From contig NZ_JOAI01000035.1 of assembly GCF_000717715.1 (NCBI RefSeq), positions 1 through 64,000 of the forward strand: a stretch of 64,000 nucleotides of DNA. The letters run 5' to 3'. The notes under the pieces were generated by a model, which made no database searches, was not told the origin of the DNA, and worked only from the letters and a program-made list of their open reading frames with translations. The stretch is from Streptomyces sp. NRRL B-24484 (GTDB lineage: Bacteria; Actinomycetota; Actinomycetes; Streptomycetales; Streptomycetaceae). Each line of letters opens with the position of its first letter. Within the stretch, counting starts at the first letter, position 1. Below, one piece after another: positions 57,340 to 64,000 of the stretch. The position numbers and the translations under genes were made by a program.

Positions 57340-59366
57340 TACGCGGCGGCGTGGTCCTGCGGGACGATCTCGTACCGTCCGGCGCGGTCGGTCTCGCGGA
57401 GCCGGCCGAGCAGGACCATGTCGGCGACCTGTCCGGAGACCCACTGCCGGGAGCGGTTGAAGCGGTCGCAGTGCTCCATGAAGTCGGCCGGGCCGACGTC
57501 GGTGCGGCCCTCGGACTCGAACTCGGCGAGGATCTCGGTCATCGCCTGGCGGGCCTCGTGCTGGTTCAGCTTGCGGGCGGGCGGCCCCTGCGGCGGGGCA
57601 CCGAGCCGGACAATCGTCTGCACGGGCGGGAGTTCGGCCTGCGGGTCGATCCACCCGACGTCGTCGCCGTCCTCGTCGTCCTGGTCGGGGTCGAGGTAGA
57701 GCGGCTGCTCGTCCTCGTCGTCCCACTCGTCTGGGCCGTCCTGGTGGCCGGGCTGGTCGGGGATCGGGTAGCGGGTGCGCTGGAGGAAGGCGCCGCCGAT
57801 CGCGCGGGCGGCGGCGTTGCCGGTGACGGGGTCGCACACGGCCCGCACGTCGGCGAACTCGGTGACGGCCCAGGCGGTGTAGTCGGCCGGGGTGAGGAAG
57901 GCGCGGCCCGGGGTGGCCCAGAAGGTCTCAGGGACGCCGTTGGCGACCAGGTAGGAGTAGCCGGGCTTCTTGTCCTTCCAGGCGTGCGGTGCGGCGCCGG
58001 CGTCCAGGGCTTCGTCCGGGAGGGCGAAGCCGGCGTCGCGCTCATCGCGCAGGCCGAACACCCAGGACGAGCCGAGGGAGGCGCGGGTGTCGGTGGACAT
58101 CTGCGACCCCGAGGCCCGCTGAAGGGACACGACCAGCGACAGGCCGGCCGACCGGGCCTCCTGGGCGATGCCGGTGAAGACGTCGTCGTCGGTCTCGCGG
58201 ATGGTCTTGGCGGCCTCCTCGAACCAGGCGATCAGGTAGGGCATGCCCGGGGAGCCGTCCGCCTGGACCTCGGCGCACGCGGGTTCCCACTGCTTGTAGC
58301 CGTACTTGGCGAGCCAGGAGGTCCGGGCGGGGATGACCGCCTTCAGGGCTTCGACCATGGCCTTGGTGGAGGTCATGTCGAGGGCAGCCCAGTCGATCGC
58401 CGGGAGGAGCGGGCCGAGGGTCTGCTCGGCCTTGGCCGGGTCGGACGCCCACACGATCACGTCGCGGCGGGTGATGACCTCGGACAGGGCGGTGATGCAG
58501 CCCTCGGACTTGCCCGACCCGGTCATCCCCATGCCGAGCAGGTGCATCGCGTTGCGGCCCTCTTCGGGGTCGCCGGGGAAGAACAGCACCATCGGGGTGC
58601 CGTCCTCGTAGATCCCGACGACGACCGGGTCGGCGATCGAGCCGCCCGGGTGGGACGGTCCGGGGTGCGGGGCCCCGGCCTTGAGCAGGTCGTTCGGCAC
58701 GACCGTGAGGGTGGCGCGGGAGGAGTCGTCGGCGTCCGGGGTCATCCGCACGGCGTTCTTGGCGACCTTGAACGCCCCGGCGAGCCGCGGCAGCGCCTTC
58801 GCCACGTCGTCCGGCGTCAGCTCACCGGGCGGGAGCTGGAGATCGAACGTCGCCTTGTTCGGGGCGACGCTCCCGCCGGTCACCATGGTCTTCGCGAGTC
58901 CGACCTTCTCCAGCAGGCCCTTGTCGGCGGAGCCCGCGCCACCTTCGGGGTTGACCCGCAGGAGCTGCCGGACGTTCCACGTCGCCGCGAGCGCCGAGCC
59001 TCCTATGAAGTAGAGGCTGCCGAGCGGGCCGGCGGCGGGGCCGGCGAGGGCCGCCGCCGTGAACCAGCCGGTTCCGGCGGCGACCGTGATCGCCGAGTGC
59101 AGCCGGCGCTGCTGGGTGGTGGGCTTGCCCGCCCACCACGTCGCCGCGGTCAGCCCGACCGAGGCGAGGGTGAGGCCGGCGGAGGCGGCGGCGGAGCCGC
59201 CCCACGCCAGGTGGGCCGGGAGGGAGAGGATGCCGACACCGCCGGCGAGCAGCCACGGCGGCAGGTAGGGCTTGGCGCGGTGGAGCAGGTACTCGCCCAC
59301 CCCGCCGCTGTGTGCGTTGGGGTCGAGCTGCAGCGGCTGGGCCGCCGCGTGGTTGGTGCCGGACAC
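57339..59366 (-). CDS. tra: FtsK/TraB-type DNA translocase (conjugation)
   Basis: The protein has 675 aa. Hydrophobic N-terminal helices (about 40-135) precede the FtsK/SpoIIIE motor with Walker A GMTGSGKS (about 282-289) and Walker B YLIAWFEEA. The acidic stretch DEWDDEDEQPLYLDPDQDDEDGDD precedes a C-terminal winged helix (HEARQAMTEILAEFESEGRTDVGPADFMEHCDRFNRSRQWVSGQVADMVL) expected to bind clt repeats. It moves double-stranded DNA between hyphae. The GTG at 59366 follows GGAAGGGAG. Confidence 0.92.
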   Translation of the reverse strand: MSGTNHAAAQPLQLDPNAHSGGVGEYLLHRAKPYLPPWLLAGGVGILSLPAHLAWGGSAAASAGLTLASVGLTAATWWAGKPTTQQRRLHSAITVAAGTGWFTAAALAGPAAGPLGSLYFIGGSALAATWNVRQLLRVNPEGGAGSADKGLLEKVGLAKTMVTGGSVAPNKATFDLQLPPGELTPDDVAKALPRLAGAFKVAKNAVRMTPDADDSSRATLTVVPNDLLKAGAPHPGPSHPGGSIADPVVVGIYEDGTPMVLFFPGDPEEGRNAMHLLGMGMTGSGKSEGCITALSEVITRRDVIVWASDPAKAEQTLGPLLPAIDWAALDMTSTKAMVEALKAVIPARTSWLAKYGYKQWEPACAEVQADGSPGMPYLIAWFEEAAKTIRETDDDVFTGIAQEARSAGLSLVVSLQRASGSQMSTDTRASLGSSWVFGLRDERDAGFALPDEALDAGAAPHAWKDKKPGYSYLVANGVPETFWATPGRAFLTPADYTAWAVTEFADVRAVCDPVTGNAAARAIGGAFLQRTRYPIPDQPGHQDGPDEWDDEDEQPLYLDPDQDDEDGDDVGWIDPQAELPPVQTIVRLGAPPQGPPARKLNQHEARQAMTEILAEFESEGRTDVGPADFMEHCDRFNRSRQWVSGQVADMVLLGRLRETDRAGRYEIVPQDHAAA

Positions 59367-59401
59367 GGGGAATCCACTCCCTTCCGGGGAATCGTGGCTG
59401 G

Positions 59402-59995
59402 TCAGCCGTTGAAGTCGAACGAGCGGCGCGGGGCCCGCGGGCGGCCGGTGCGGGACAGCTCGGGGTCGTACTCGCGCTGGAACGCGGCGTAGGTGCGGGC
59501 GGCGTTCGCCGCGGCGTCCTTCGCGTCGTCGGCGGCCTTCTTCAGGTGCCGGGCGACCCGGCGGGCGCGGAACTGCGAGCCGAACGGCCGCCCGTCCGCG
59601 TCCGGGACCTCCTTCAGCACCGCCTGCAGCACCTCCGCGGCCATCGCCAGCTCGAACGAGAGCTGGAGGAACGCCGATCGGCCCTGCTCGCAGTAGTTGC
59701 GGATGTCGGCGTTGGTGAAGAACTCCGGGTCCGCCAGCGGCGAGTGCGTACGACCACCCGCACCCTGCCCGCCGCCCTGGGCACCGCGCTGCTGGCCGCC
59801 GATGCCGCCCGCCATGCCGCCGCCGGCCGGGCCGGAACCGCCGCCGGGGCGGTAGTTGAAGTGGAACTGCGGGCCGCTGCGGTTGGTCGTCCGGTTCGTC
59901 GTCCGACCCTGTCCCGGCTGCTGCCGCTGGCCCCCACCGCCGGCGCTGCCGGTGTTGTTGCCGCGCTGCGGGGGCGGGAAGAAGTTCTTGTCCAT
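59402..59995 (-). CDS. Gly/Gln-rich transfer-region protein
   Basis: The protein has 197 aa. A Gly/Gln/Arg-rich disordered head (about 85 residues) is followed by a helical domain: FFTNADIRNYCEQGRSAFLQLSFELAMAAEVLQAVLKEV and RARRVARHLKKAADDAKDAAANAARTYAAF. It stands directly upstream of tra in the operon, as do TraA-like accessory genes of AICEs. The ATG at 59995 has AGGAGAG upstream. Function unknown. Confidence 0.7.
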   Translation of the reverse strand: MDKNFFPPPQRGNNTGSAGGGGQRQQPGQGRTTNRTTNRSGPQFHFNYRPGGGSGPAGGGMAGGIGGQQRGAQGGGQGAGGRTHSPLADPEFFTNADIRNYCEQGRSAFLQLSFELAMAAEVLQAVLKEVPDADGRPFGSQFRARRVARHLKKAADDAKDAAANAARTYAAFQREYDPELSRTGRPRAPRRSFDFNG

Positions 59996-60018
59996 GCGGA
60001 TCTCTCCTACCTGCGGTT

Positions 60019-60552
60019 TCAGGGCTGGATGGGCTTGCTGGTGAGAGCGCGGCGCGTACGCCACCAGGCGGCCTGGGCCGCGCCGGTGCCGAGCAGCCAG
60101 AGCGTGAACAGCGGCCAGTTCACGGGGCCGAACAGGCACGCCGCCCCGACCCACGCGAGAGCGGCGGAGGCAGCGAGCACGTGGGTGCGCAGGCCCCGGG
60201 CGCGACGGCGCACCGCCGACCGCGGGTGCCAGCGCTTCGCGGTGAACCAGCCGGCCGGGACGAGCAGGGCCGGGGCGGCGAACGCGATTCCGGCGGCCGG
60301 AGCGGTCGCCGCCAGCACGCCCGTGGTGAGGAAGATGCCACCCCCGGCCCAGGACGGCGCCCAGGCGGCACGGTGACGCCACAGCGCCCCGCCCACCGCG
60401 AGCGCCAACCTGCCGGCCGGGGATGGACGGTGGGGGACGACTACGACGACGGGCTGTGTGCCGCGGCCGAGGTTGATGACGTGCGCGGATGCCTGCCGGC
60501 GTCCGCGCTGACGGGGTATCTGAACCTTGGTGGTGCGGACGCGCCGACCCAT
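60019..60552 (-). CDS. AICE membrane protein (transfer region)
   Basis: The protein has 177 aa. A basic head (MGRRVRTTKVQIPRQRGRR) precedes about four hydrophobic helices (IFLTTGVLAATAPAAGIAFAAPALLVPAGWF, HVLAASAALAWVGAACLFGPVNWPLFTLWLL). It is likely part of the transfer/spread module. The ATG at 60552 has GGAGG upstream. No named family. Confidence 0.65.
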   Translation of the reverse strand: MGRRVRTTKVQIPRQRGRRQASAHVINLGRGTQPVVVVVPHRPSPAGRLALAVGGALWRHRAAWAPSWAGGGIFLTTGVLAATAPAAGIAFAAPALLVPAGWFTAKRWHPRSAVRRRARGLRTHVLAASAALAWVGAACLFGPVNWPLFTLWLLGTGAAQAAWWRTRRALTSKPIQP

Positions 60553-60571
60553 GGCGGGCCTCCGTTCCGGG

Positions 60572-60796
60572 TCAGAGCCGGTTGGGCTCCAGCGAGAAGA
60601 ACAGGACGTCGGCCCGCTCCATGGCGGGGTTCTGCTCGGTGATCCAGGCGCGGATCTGCTTGTAGGCGGCGTCCCGGGTCGCACCGGCCCGCGCGGTGTA
60701 GATGCCGCCGCCGGTGAAGGTCTGGAAGCCGTTGTGGATCGGGATCTGGAGGGTGAGCAGCCACGCGAAGTCGGTGGCCTCGGCAGTGTCGGTCAC
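60572..60796 (-). CDS. Small AICE protein (74 aa)
   Basis: MTDTAEATDFAWLLTLQIP...GGGIYTARAGATRDAAYKQIRAWITEQNPAMERADVLFFSLEPNRL. The pattern resembles small single-domain proteins common in these elements; function unknown. The GTG at 60796 has AGGGAGAA upstream. Confidence 0.7.
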   Translation of the reverse strand: MTDTAEATDFAWLLTLQIPIHNGFQTFTGGGIYTARAGATRDAAYKQIRAWITEQNPAMERADVLFFSLEPNRL

Positions 60797-60810
60797 GGGG
60801 TTCTCCCTGG

Positions 60811-61020
60811 TCAGCGCGCGTGGTGGATGACCGCGCCGAGGTACTCGGGGCGGCTGGTGGAGCCGAGGTAGTGGCCGTCGGTGGCGAAGACGTGCCACCA
60901 CTCGACGGAGCCGGACTCGTTGGTGGTGTGGGCGCAGGTGAAGCCGTGGAACGGGAAGACGTCCAGGACGCGGGTCTGCTCGAACTCCGGCTCCACGGCC
61001 GGGAAGGACTTGATGCTCAT
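60811..61020 (-). CDS. Small AICE protein (69 aa)
   Basis: MSIKSFPAVEPEFEQTRVLDVFPFHGFTCAHTTNESG...VFATDGHYLGSTSRPEYLG is an aromatic-rich small protein of unknown function. The ATG at 61020 has GAGGAGG upstream. Part of the leftward transfer operon. Confidence 0.7.
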   Translation of the reverse strand: MSIKSFPAVEPEFEQTRVLDVFPFHGFTCAHTTNESGSVEWWHVFATDGHYLGSTSRPEYLGAVIHHAR

Positions 61021-61038
61021 GGCGGGGCCTCCTCGGCC

Positions 61039-62076
61039 TCAGGCGGCGGCAGGTACGGGCTGGTCGTGCTGGGAGTCGAGGCGCTTGTAGACCTTGGCGA
61101 CGAACGACGGGGAGCGGGTCGCCCGGCGGGCGGCCTCACGCTGGCCCACCTGGTGCCGCCAGCACTTCTCGATCACCGCCGCGGCGTCCGCCTCCGACAG
61201 CCGGACCGCGCCGGCGTCCGGCTCGTCGTCCTCGGAGTCGTCCGCGCCGGCGGCCTGCTCGGTGTCGCCCTCGGTGAGTAGAGGGGTGTTCACCGCGTCC
61301 GCGTCGGTGTTCACCGAGTCGGTCGGTGCGGTCCCGACGGGCTCAGCGGGCGCTTCCGGCGCCGGCTCGGCCGGGGCTGCGGGTGCGGGAGTGTGCAGGG
61401 AGGTGGCCGGGGTGAGCACGGGGTGAACGGTCGCGCTGTTCACCGTGCCGCCCGAGACCGCCGGCACGATGGCCGGGGCGGCCGATCCCGGCGTCACCGG
61501 GGCCACCGCGGGCATGGTCGGCGCAGGGGTGGGCACCGGAGTAAGCACCGGCTCCGGGACGGTGTACAGCGGGCCGAAGCCGTCGTCGAACGGGGGTGGG
61601 GTGGCCTCTTCAGCCGCGCGGCGGGCGAGATGGGCGAGCGAGCGGCGGTAGGCCGGTCCGGCCTCCGCGACCAGCAGCAGAAGTAGCGGCGGAATCAGGT
61701 GGACTACCACGCCGACCACGTCTTTCGTCAGCGCGGCGGCCCCGATGTTCAGCCACACCGTTGCCAGGCCGGTCACCCAGCGGAACACCCGCGGCCAGGC
61801 GCCTCCGGCCACCCCGTAGCGGGACAGGGTGCTGTCGGACTGGAGGGAGAGGACGAAGCAGCCGTCAGTGGCGACCGCCATCACCGGGCCGGTGCCCCAG
61901 CCCGGCGAGTGGGCGTCGATGAACGGTGCGGCGGTGGACATGCTCACCGCGGTCACCGCCCCGGTCAGCACCCACGTGAACCCGGTGATCACCCGGCTCG
62001 TCCGGCGGATCTCGGCCGGGGTGGGCACCTCGGTGAACACCCGGTGAGCACCCTCACCGGGACGGTGGGCGCTCAC
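61039..62076 (-). CDS. DUF2637 protein with N-terminal membrane helices
   Basis: The protein has 345 aa. Residues 1-150 carry three or four hydrophobic helices (VITGFTWVLTGAVTAVSMSTAAPFI, VFRWVTGLATVWLNIGAAAL, VVGVVVHLIPPLLLLLVAEAGPAYRRSL), the DUF2637 family common in AICEs. A Pro/Thr/Ala/Glu-rich linker follows, and the end (SEADAAAVIEKCWRHQVGQREAARRATRSPSFVAKVYKRL) resembles a winged helix. It may act in spreading or in tra regulation. The GTG at 62076 overlaps the whiB-like stop by four bases. Confidence 0.8.
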   Translation of the reverse strand: MSAHRPGEGAHRVFTEVPTPAEIRRTSRVITGFTWVLTGAVTAVSMSTAAPFIDAHSPGWGTGPVMAVATDGCFVLSLQSDSTLSRYGVAGGAWPRVFRWVTGLATVWLNIGAAALTKDVVGVVVHLIPPLLLLLVAEAGPAYRRSLAHLARRAAEEATPPPFDDGFGPLYTVPEPVLTPVPTPAPTMPAVAPVTPGSAAPAIVPAVSGGTVNSATVHPVLTPATSLHTPAPAAPAEPAPEAPAEPVGTAPTDSVNTDADAVNTPLLTEGDTEQAAGADDSEDDEPDAGAVRLSEADAAAVIEKCWRHQVGQREAARRATRSPSFVAKVYKRLDSQHDQPVPAAA

Positions 62077-62483
62077 CCCGCACCCCCGGCGCTCACCCCG
62101 GCCACCACGCCGTGGTGCGGAGCCTGCTTCGCGTCGGACAGCGACTTCTTCAGCGCTCGGCGCTCACCGGCGGTCAGGCTGCCGAAGACGCCGTGCGGCT
62201 CGACGCGGACCATCGCCAGCGTCAGGCACAGGTCCTTGACCGGGCAGCCGGCGCACACCGCCTTTGCGCGGCGGGTCGCGAAGTCGACCGCGTCCGGGTC
62301 GGCCTCGGTGTCGTCGGGGTCGACCTCGGCGAAGAACAGGTCCGGGTCGACGCCCTTGCACGCCGCGCCGGGCAGGTTGCCGGCCGAGGACGGGATAACC
62401 TCCACGGCCACCGAGCCGGTCGGACGGGCGGTCAGGTGCGGTCGGGCGGTGCCGCGCAGTCCGCGGCGCACGATCCTGGCCAT
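62073..62483 (-). CDS. WhiB-like transcription factor
   Basis: The protein has 136 aa. Four Cys (42, 77, 80, 86) in AACKGVDPDLFF and CAGCPVKDLCL ligate a [4Fe-4S] cluster; GVFGSLTAGERR stands where WhiB proteins have a G-V/I-W-G-G turn (here Trp is Phe). A basic head and tail are extra. The ATG at 62483 overlaps the upstream stop by one base. Element-borne WhiB proteins may report redox state to the transfer genes. Confidence 0.92.
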   Translation of the reverse strand: MARIVRRGLRGTARPHLTARPTGSVAVEVIPSSAGNLPGAACKGVDPDLFFAEVDPDDTEADPDAVDFATRRAKAVCAGCPVKDLCLTLAMVRVEPHGVFGSLTAGERRALKKSLSDAKQAPHHGVVAGVSAGGAG

Positions 62484-62725
62484 TACGCCGCCGCCTTCCA
62501 GGCCAGAGCCCGGCGCCGCTCGGCGGTGCGCAGCAGCGCCTTGGCGTAGCGGGCAGGCTCGGGAGCGAGTTCACGCAGAACCTCCCGGGCCACCGCGAGC
62601 CGCACCACCGTGTCGGCGGGCGACTCGTCCGTCGTGCCGGCGAACAGCTCCACGTCGATACCGAGGGCCAACTCGGCGAATTCGGAGGCCGTAGCGGCCT
62701 CCTGGCCTGCGACAATCAGTTTCAT
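62483..62725 (-). CDS. Small AICE protein (80 aa)
   Basis: MKLIVAGQEAATASEFAELALGIDVELF...LAVAREVLRELAPEPARYAKALLRTAERRRALAWK is a small helical protein directly upstream of the whiB-like gene, one base overlap. The ATG at 62725 has AAGGAA upstream. Function unknown. Confidence 0.7.
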   Translation of the reverse strand: MKLIVAGQEAATASEFAELALGIDVELFAGTTDESPADTVVRLAVAREVLRELAPEPARYAKALLRTAERRRALAWKAAA

Positions 62726-62886
62726 GGGTCGTGTTCCTTCACTCGGGACGGCCCTGAGCGGTCCCGGTGTTCCCGCACCGGGACCGCAGCCGTGATGGGG
62801 CCGGACGATCGACGAGCGTCCGCGCGGACCCGACGTACCGCCGCTGAAGCGGTGCACGCCGGGAACCGTGAGCGCTGGTCGATGCC

Positions 62887-62943
62887 TCACTGGCCAACGG
62901 CACAGCGAGGCGACATATGTGACTCGCGGATGATCAGGTCCAT
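62887..62943 (-). CDS. 18-aa peptide with optimal ribosome site
   Basis: MDLIIRESHMSPRCAVGQ has AGGAGGT 7 bases before its ATG (62943), the best ribosome site in the window. It lies in the leader of the leftward operon that starts with the gene at 62725. It may be a leader peptide of an attenuation device or a functional small peptide. Confidence 0.5.
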   Translation of the reverse strand: MDLIIRESHMSPRCAVGQ

Positions 62944-63211
62944 CGGGACCACCTCCTTCTGTTCGAGTGACAAGGGATTCGCACTGCAAGGGGGGCCACG
63001 CCCCCACTCTCCGGCCGTTGCTCGCGGTCACCGGGCCACCTCGCCAGTCAGGGCCGAAGCCCCTGTCCTCTGGCCTTTGCGGAGATTGCAGCGTCCTCCG
63101 CCTCAGCTCATAGCCGCCGCCCCGAGGGGCGGTGCCATCGCCCTGAACTGCGCGTTTGCGCCGTTCAGGGCAGCCCAAAGAAGGGCCGTCAGTTCATCCG
63201 CCTCGGCATGC

Positions 63212-63232
63212 GAGACATGTTGAACATGTCTC
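63212..63232. promoter_or_regulatory. Perfect palindromic operator
   Basis: GAGACATGTT (63212-63221) and AACATGTCTC (63223-63232) are perfect inverted arms around a single G, followed by TACGAT (63234-63239), a possible -10 on the plus strand. Likely operator for an element regulator, perhaps the HTH protein at 63428. Confidence 0.7.
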
Positions 63233-63427
63233 TTACGATGCCCAGAAGGAGACGCTCCGTCAAGTCCTTCGTTTCGGTCCGGCCGGAGGAGTTCCGGCCG
63301 CATCAGTAGATTCGACCTTCCGGCCCTGTCGAGATACGGCGCACCTGGACGGCTGCGGCTCGACTTCGCTACGGTCAAGTCGTCCCGGATCGTCCAAGCG
63401 CCGCAACTTCGTCCATGGGAGGGCGAG

Positions 63428-64000
63428 ATGGCCAACGAGAGGCTGCGAGGGGCGATCCTCGCGAGCAAGTTGACGGTTGATGAGATCGCGACCCGGCTAG
63501 GCGTCAGCTCGCGGACTGTTGAGCGATGGGTCGAGGCCAAGGACGAGCGTCGGCCGTATCGGCGCTTTCAGTACGCGTTGGCGAATCTCCTGCAGCGCGA
63601 CCTGTCGGACCTCTGGCCGGACGAGCAGACCAGCAACGCGACTGCCGAGGCAGGTCGGGCGGAGCTAGTGAAGCTGTACCCGCACCGCGCAGTCGTGCCA
63701 AAGGAGGTCTGGACTTCCCTCTATGCCAAGGCCACGCGGAACTTCGACCTGGTGGCCTACGCAGGCTTCTGGCTCTCGGAAGATCCGCTGTTCTTCAGAC
63801 TCGTCCGCGAGAAGGCGCATGCGGGCGTGCCTGTGCGACTCATGCTGGGCGATCCCGACTGCGCCGGCGTGGCCCAGCGAGGCGAGGACGAGGGGATTGG
63901 GCCTGCGATGGCGGGCAAGATTCGCAACGCGTTGTCCAACTACGCGCCGCTGTTCGGGGTCCCGGGGGTGGAGTTCCGGCTCCACTCGACCACGCTCTAC
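63428..64000 (+). CDS. HTH regulator with DUF5919-like domain, 3'-truncated by window edge
   Basis: 191 codons are open to the window end, so the product is longer. The head, LRGAILASKLTVDEIATRLGVSSRTVERWVEAKDERRPYRRFQYALANLL, is a Xre/MerR-like helix-turn-helix. The rest (DLVAYAGFWLSEDPLFFRLVREKAHAGVPVRLMLGDPD...VEFRLHSTTLY) looks like the PLD-type DUF5919 domain of AICE regulators. The ATG at 63428 has GGGAGGG upstream. It is divergent from the leftward operon and a good candidate to bind the palindrome at 63212. Confidence 0.78.
   Translation, partial: MANERLRGAILASKLTVDEIATRLGVSSRTVERWVEAKDERRPYRRFQYALANLLQRDLSDLWPDEQTSNATAEAGRAELVKLYPHRAVVPKEVWTSLYAKATRNFDLVAYAGFWLSEDPLFFRLVREKAHAGVPVRLMLGDPDCAGVAQRGEDEGIGPAMAGKIRNALSNYAPLFGVPGVEFRLHSTTLY

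Larger units (their letters stand above)
62726..63427. other. 702-base regulatory gap at the head of the transfer operon
   Basis: The gap separates the leftward operon and the rightward HTH gene. It holds an 18-aa peptide with an optimal ribosome site (62887-62943), a GGGGGC-CAC-GCCCCC hairpin (62991-63005) and a perfect 10-bp-arm palindrome (63212-63232). Longer frames here have poor codon composition and no starts with sites, so I list no further gene. Confidence 0.55.

Noticed and set aside
62792..63223. Plus-strand frame of 143 aa in the AICE control gap
   Set aside because: Arg/Ser/Pro-rich composition typical of a shadow frame, no motif, covers the palindrome and the short peptide.
63103..63540. 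Minus-strand frame of 145 aa
   Set aside because: Its first half is antisense to the HTH gene; the rest has no start codon with a ribosome site.

Overview
The window is very GC-rich, codes densely on both strands, uses GTG and TTG starts freely, and carries a gene order typical of the core of a Streptomycetaceae chromosome (Streptomyces or Kitasatospora). The run tlyA, nadK, recN, pyrG, nudix, ald, parA-like, scpA, scpB, rluB, tyrA, cmk, der is, from memory, the order also found around the SCO1757-SCO1782 block of S. coelicolor. All family assignments come from reading motifs; no database was searched.

Bases 1-48,600 are ordinary chromosome. The left part holds a 5'-truncated protein with a disordered Arg/Asp/Gly head, a DUF1015 protein, a TPR protein, a HAD phosphatase, an SCP2 protein, a Lys/Ala-tailed protein, tlyA, nadK, a divergent MocR/YczE pair, recN, a glycosyltransferase, a VOC protein and a GH15 hydrolase. 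Next come pyrG, a nudix hydrolase, a tandem 168-bp inverted-repeat element, a STAND/TPR ATPase and ald. A translationally coupled block (parA-like, ribbon-helix-helix-like protein, scpA, scpB) leads to rluB and suggests a chromosome-organisation operon. Then follow a TrmB/LuxR-type regulator, two tandem DUF4139 genes, tyrA, cmk and der. A less conserved stretch contains an Rpf/LysM muralytic enzyme, a metallo-beta-lactamase-fold protein flanked by a hexanucleotide microsatellite, an AlkB-like dioxygenase, a TesB-like thioesterase, DUF1684 and DUF2804 proteins and an MFS exporter.

From a tRNA-Pro(GGG) gene at 48,622 to the right edge lies the left part of an actinobacterial integrative and conjugative element (AICE) related to the pSAM2 class. 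It has a tyrosine integrase and excisionase next to the tRNA, then a DUF3631 helicase-like protein and a Prim-Pol (replication), a Cys-rich/PAPS-reductase-like cassette, SSB, small spread-type membrane proteins, an FtsK/TraB-type translocase, a DUF2637 protein, a WhiB-like regulator and a HTH regulator cut by the window edge. Most of these genes run leftward. The clear exception is a plus-strand gene (55,135-56,172) that reads as an SRA/YDG-like reader domain fused to a PD-(D/E)XK nuclease, a candidate modification-dependent restriction enzyme with a leaderless promoter. Just downstream of tra lies a cluster of GTGACAGTCG repeats, a candidate cis-acting transfer locus (clt). The right attachment site lies outside the window.
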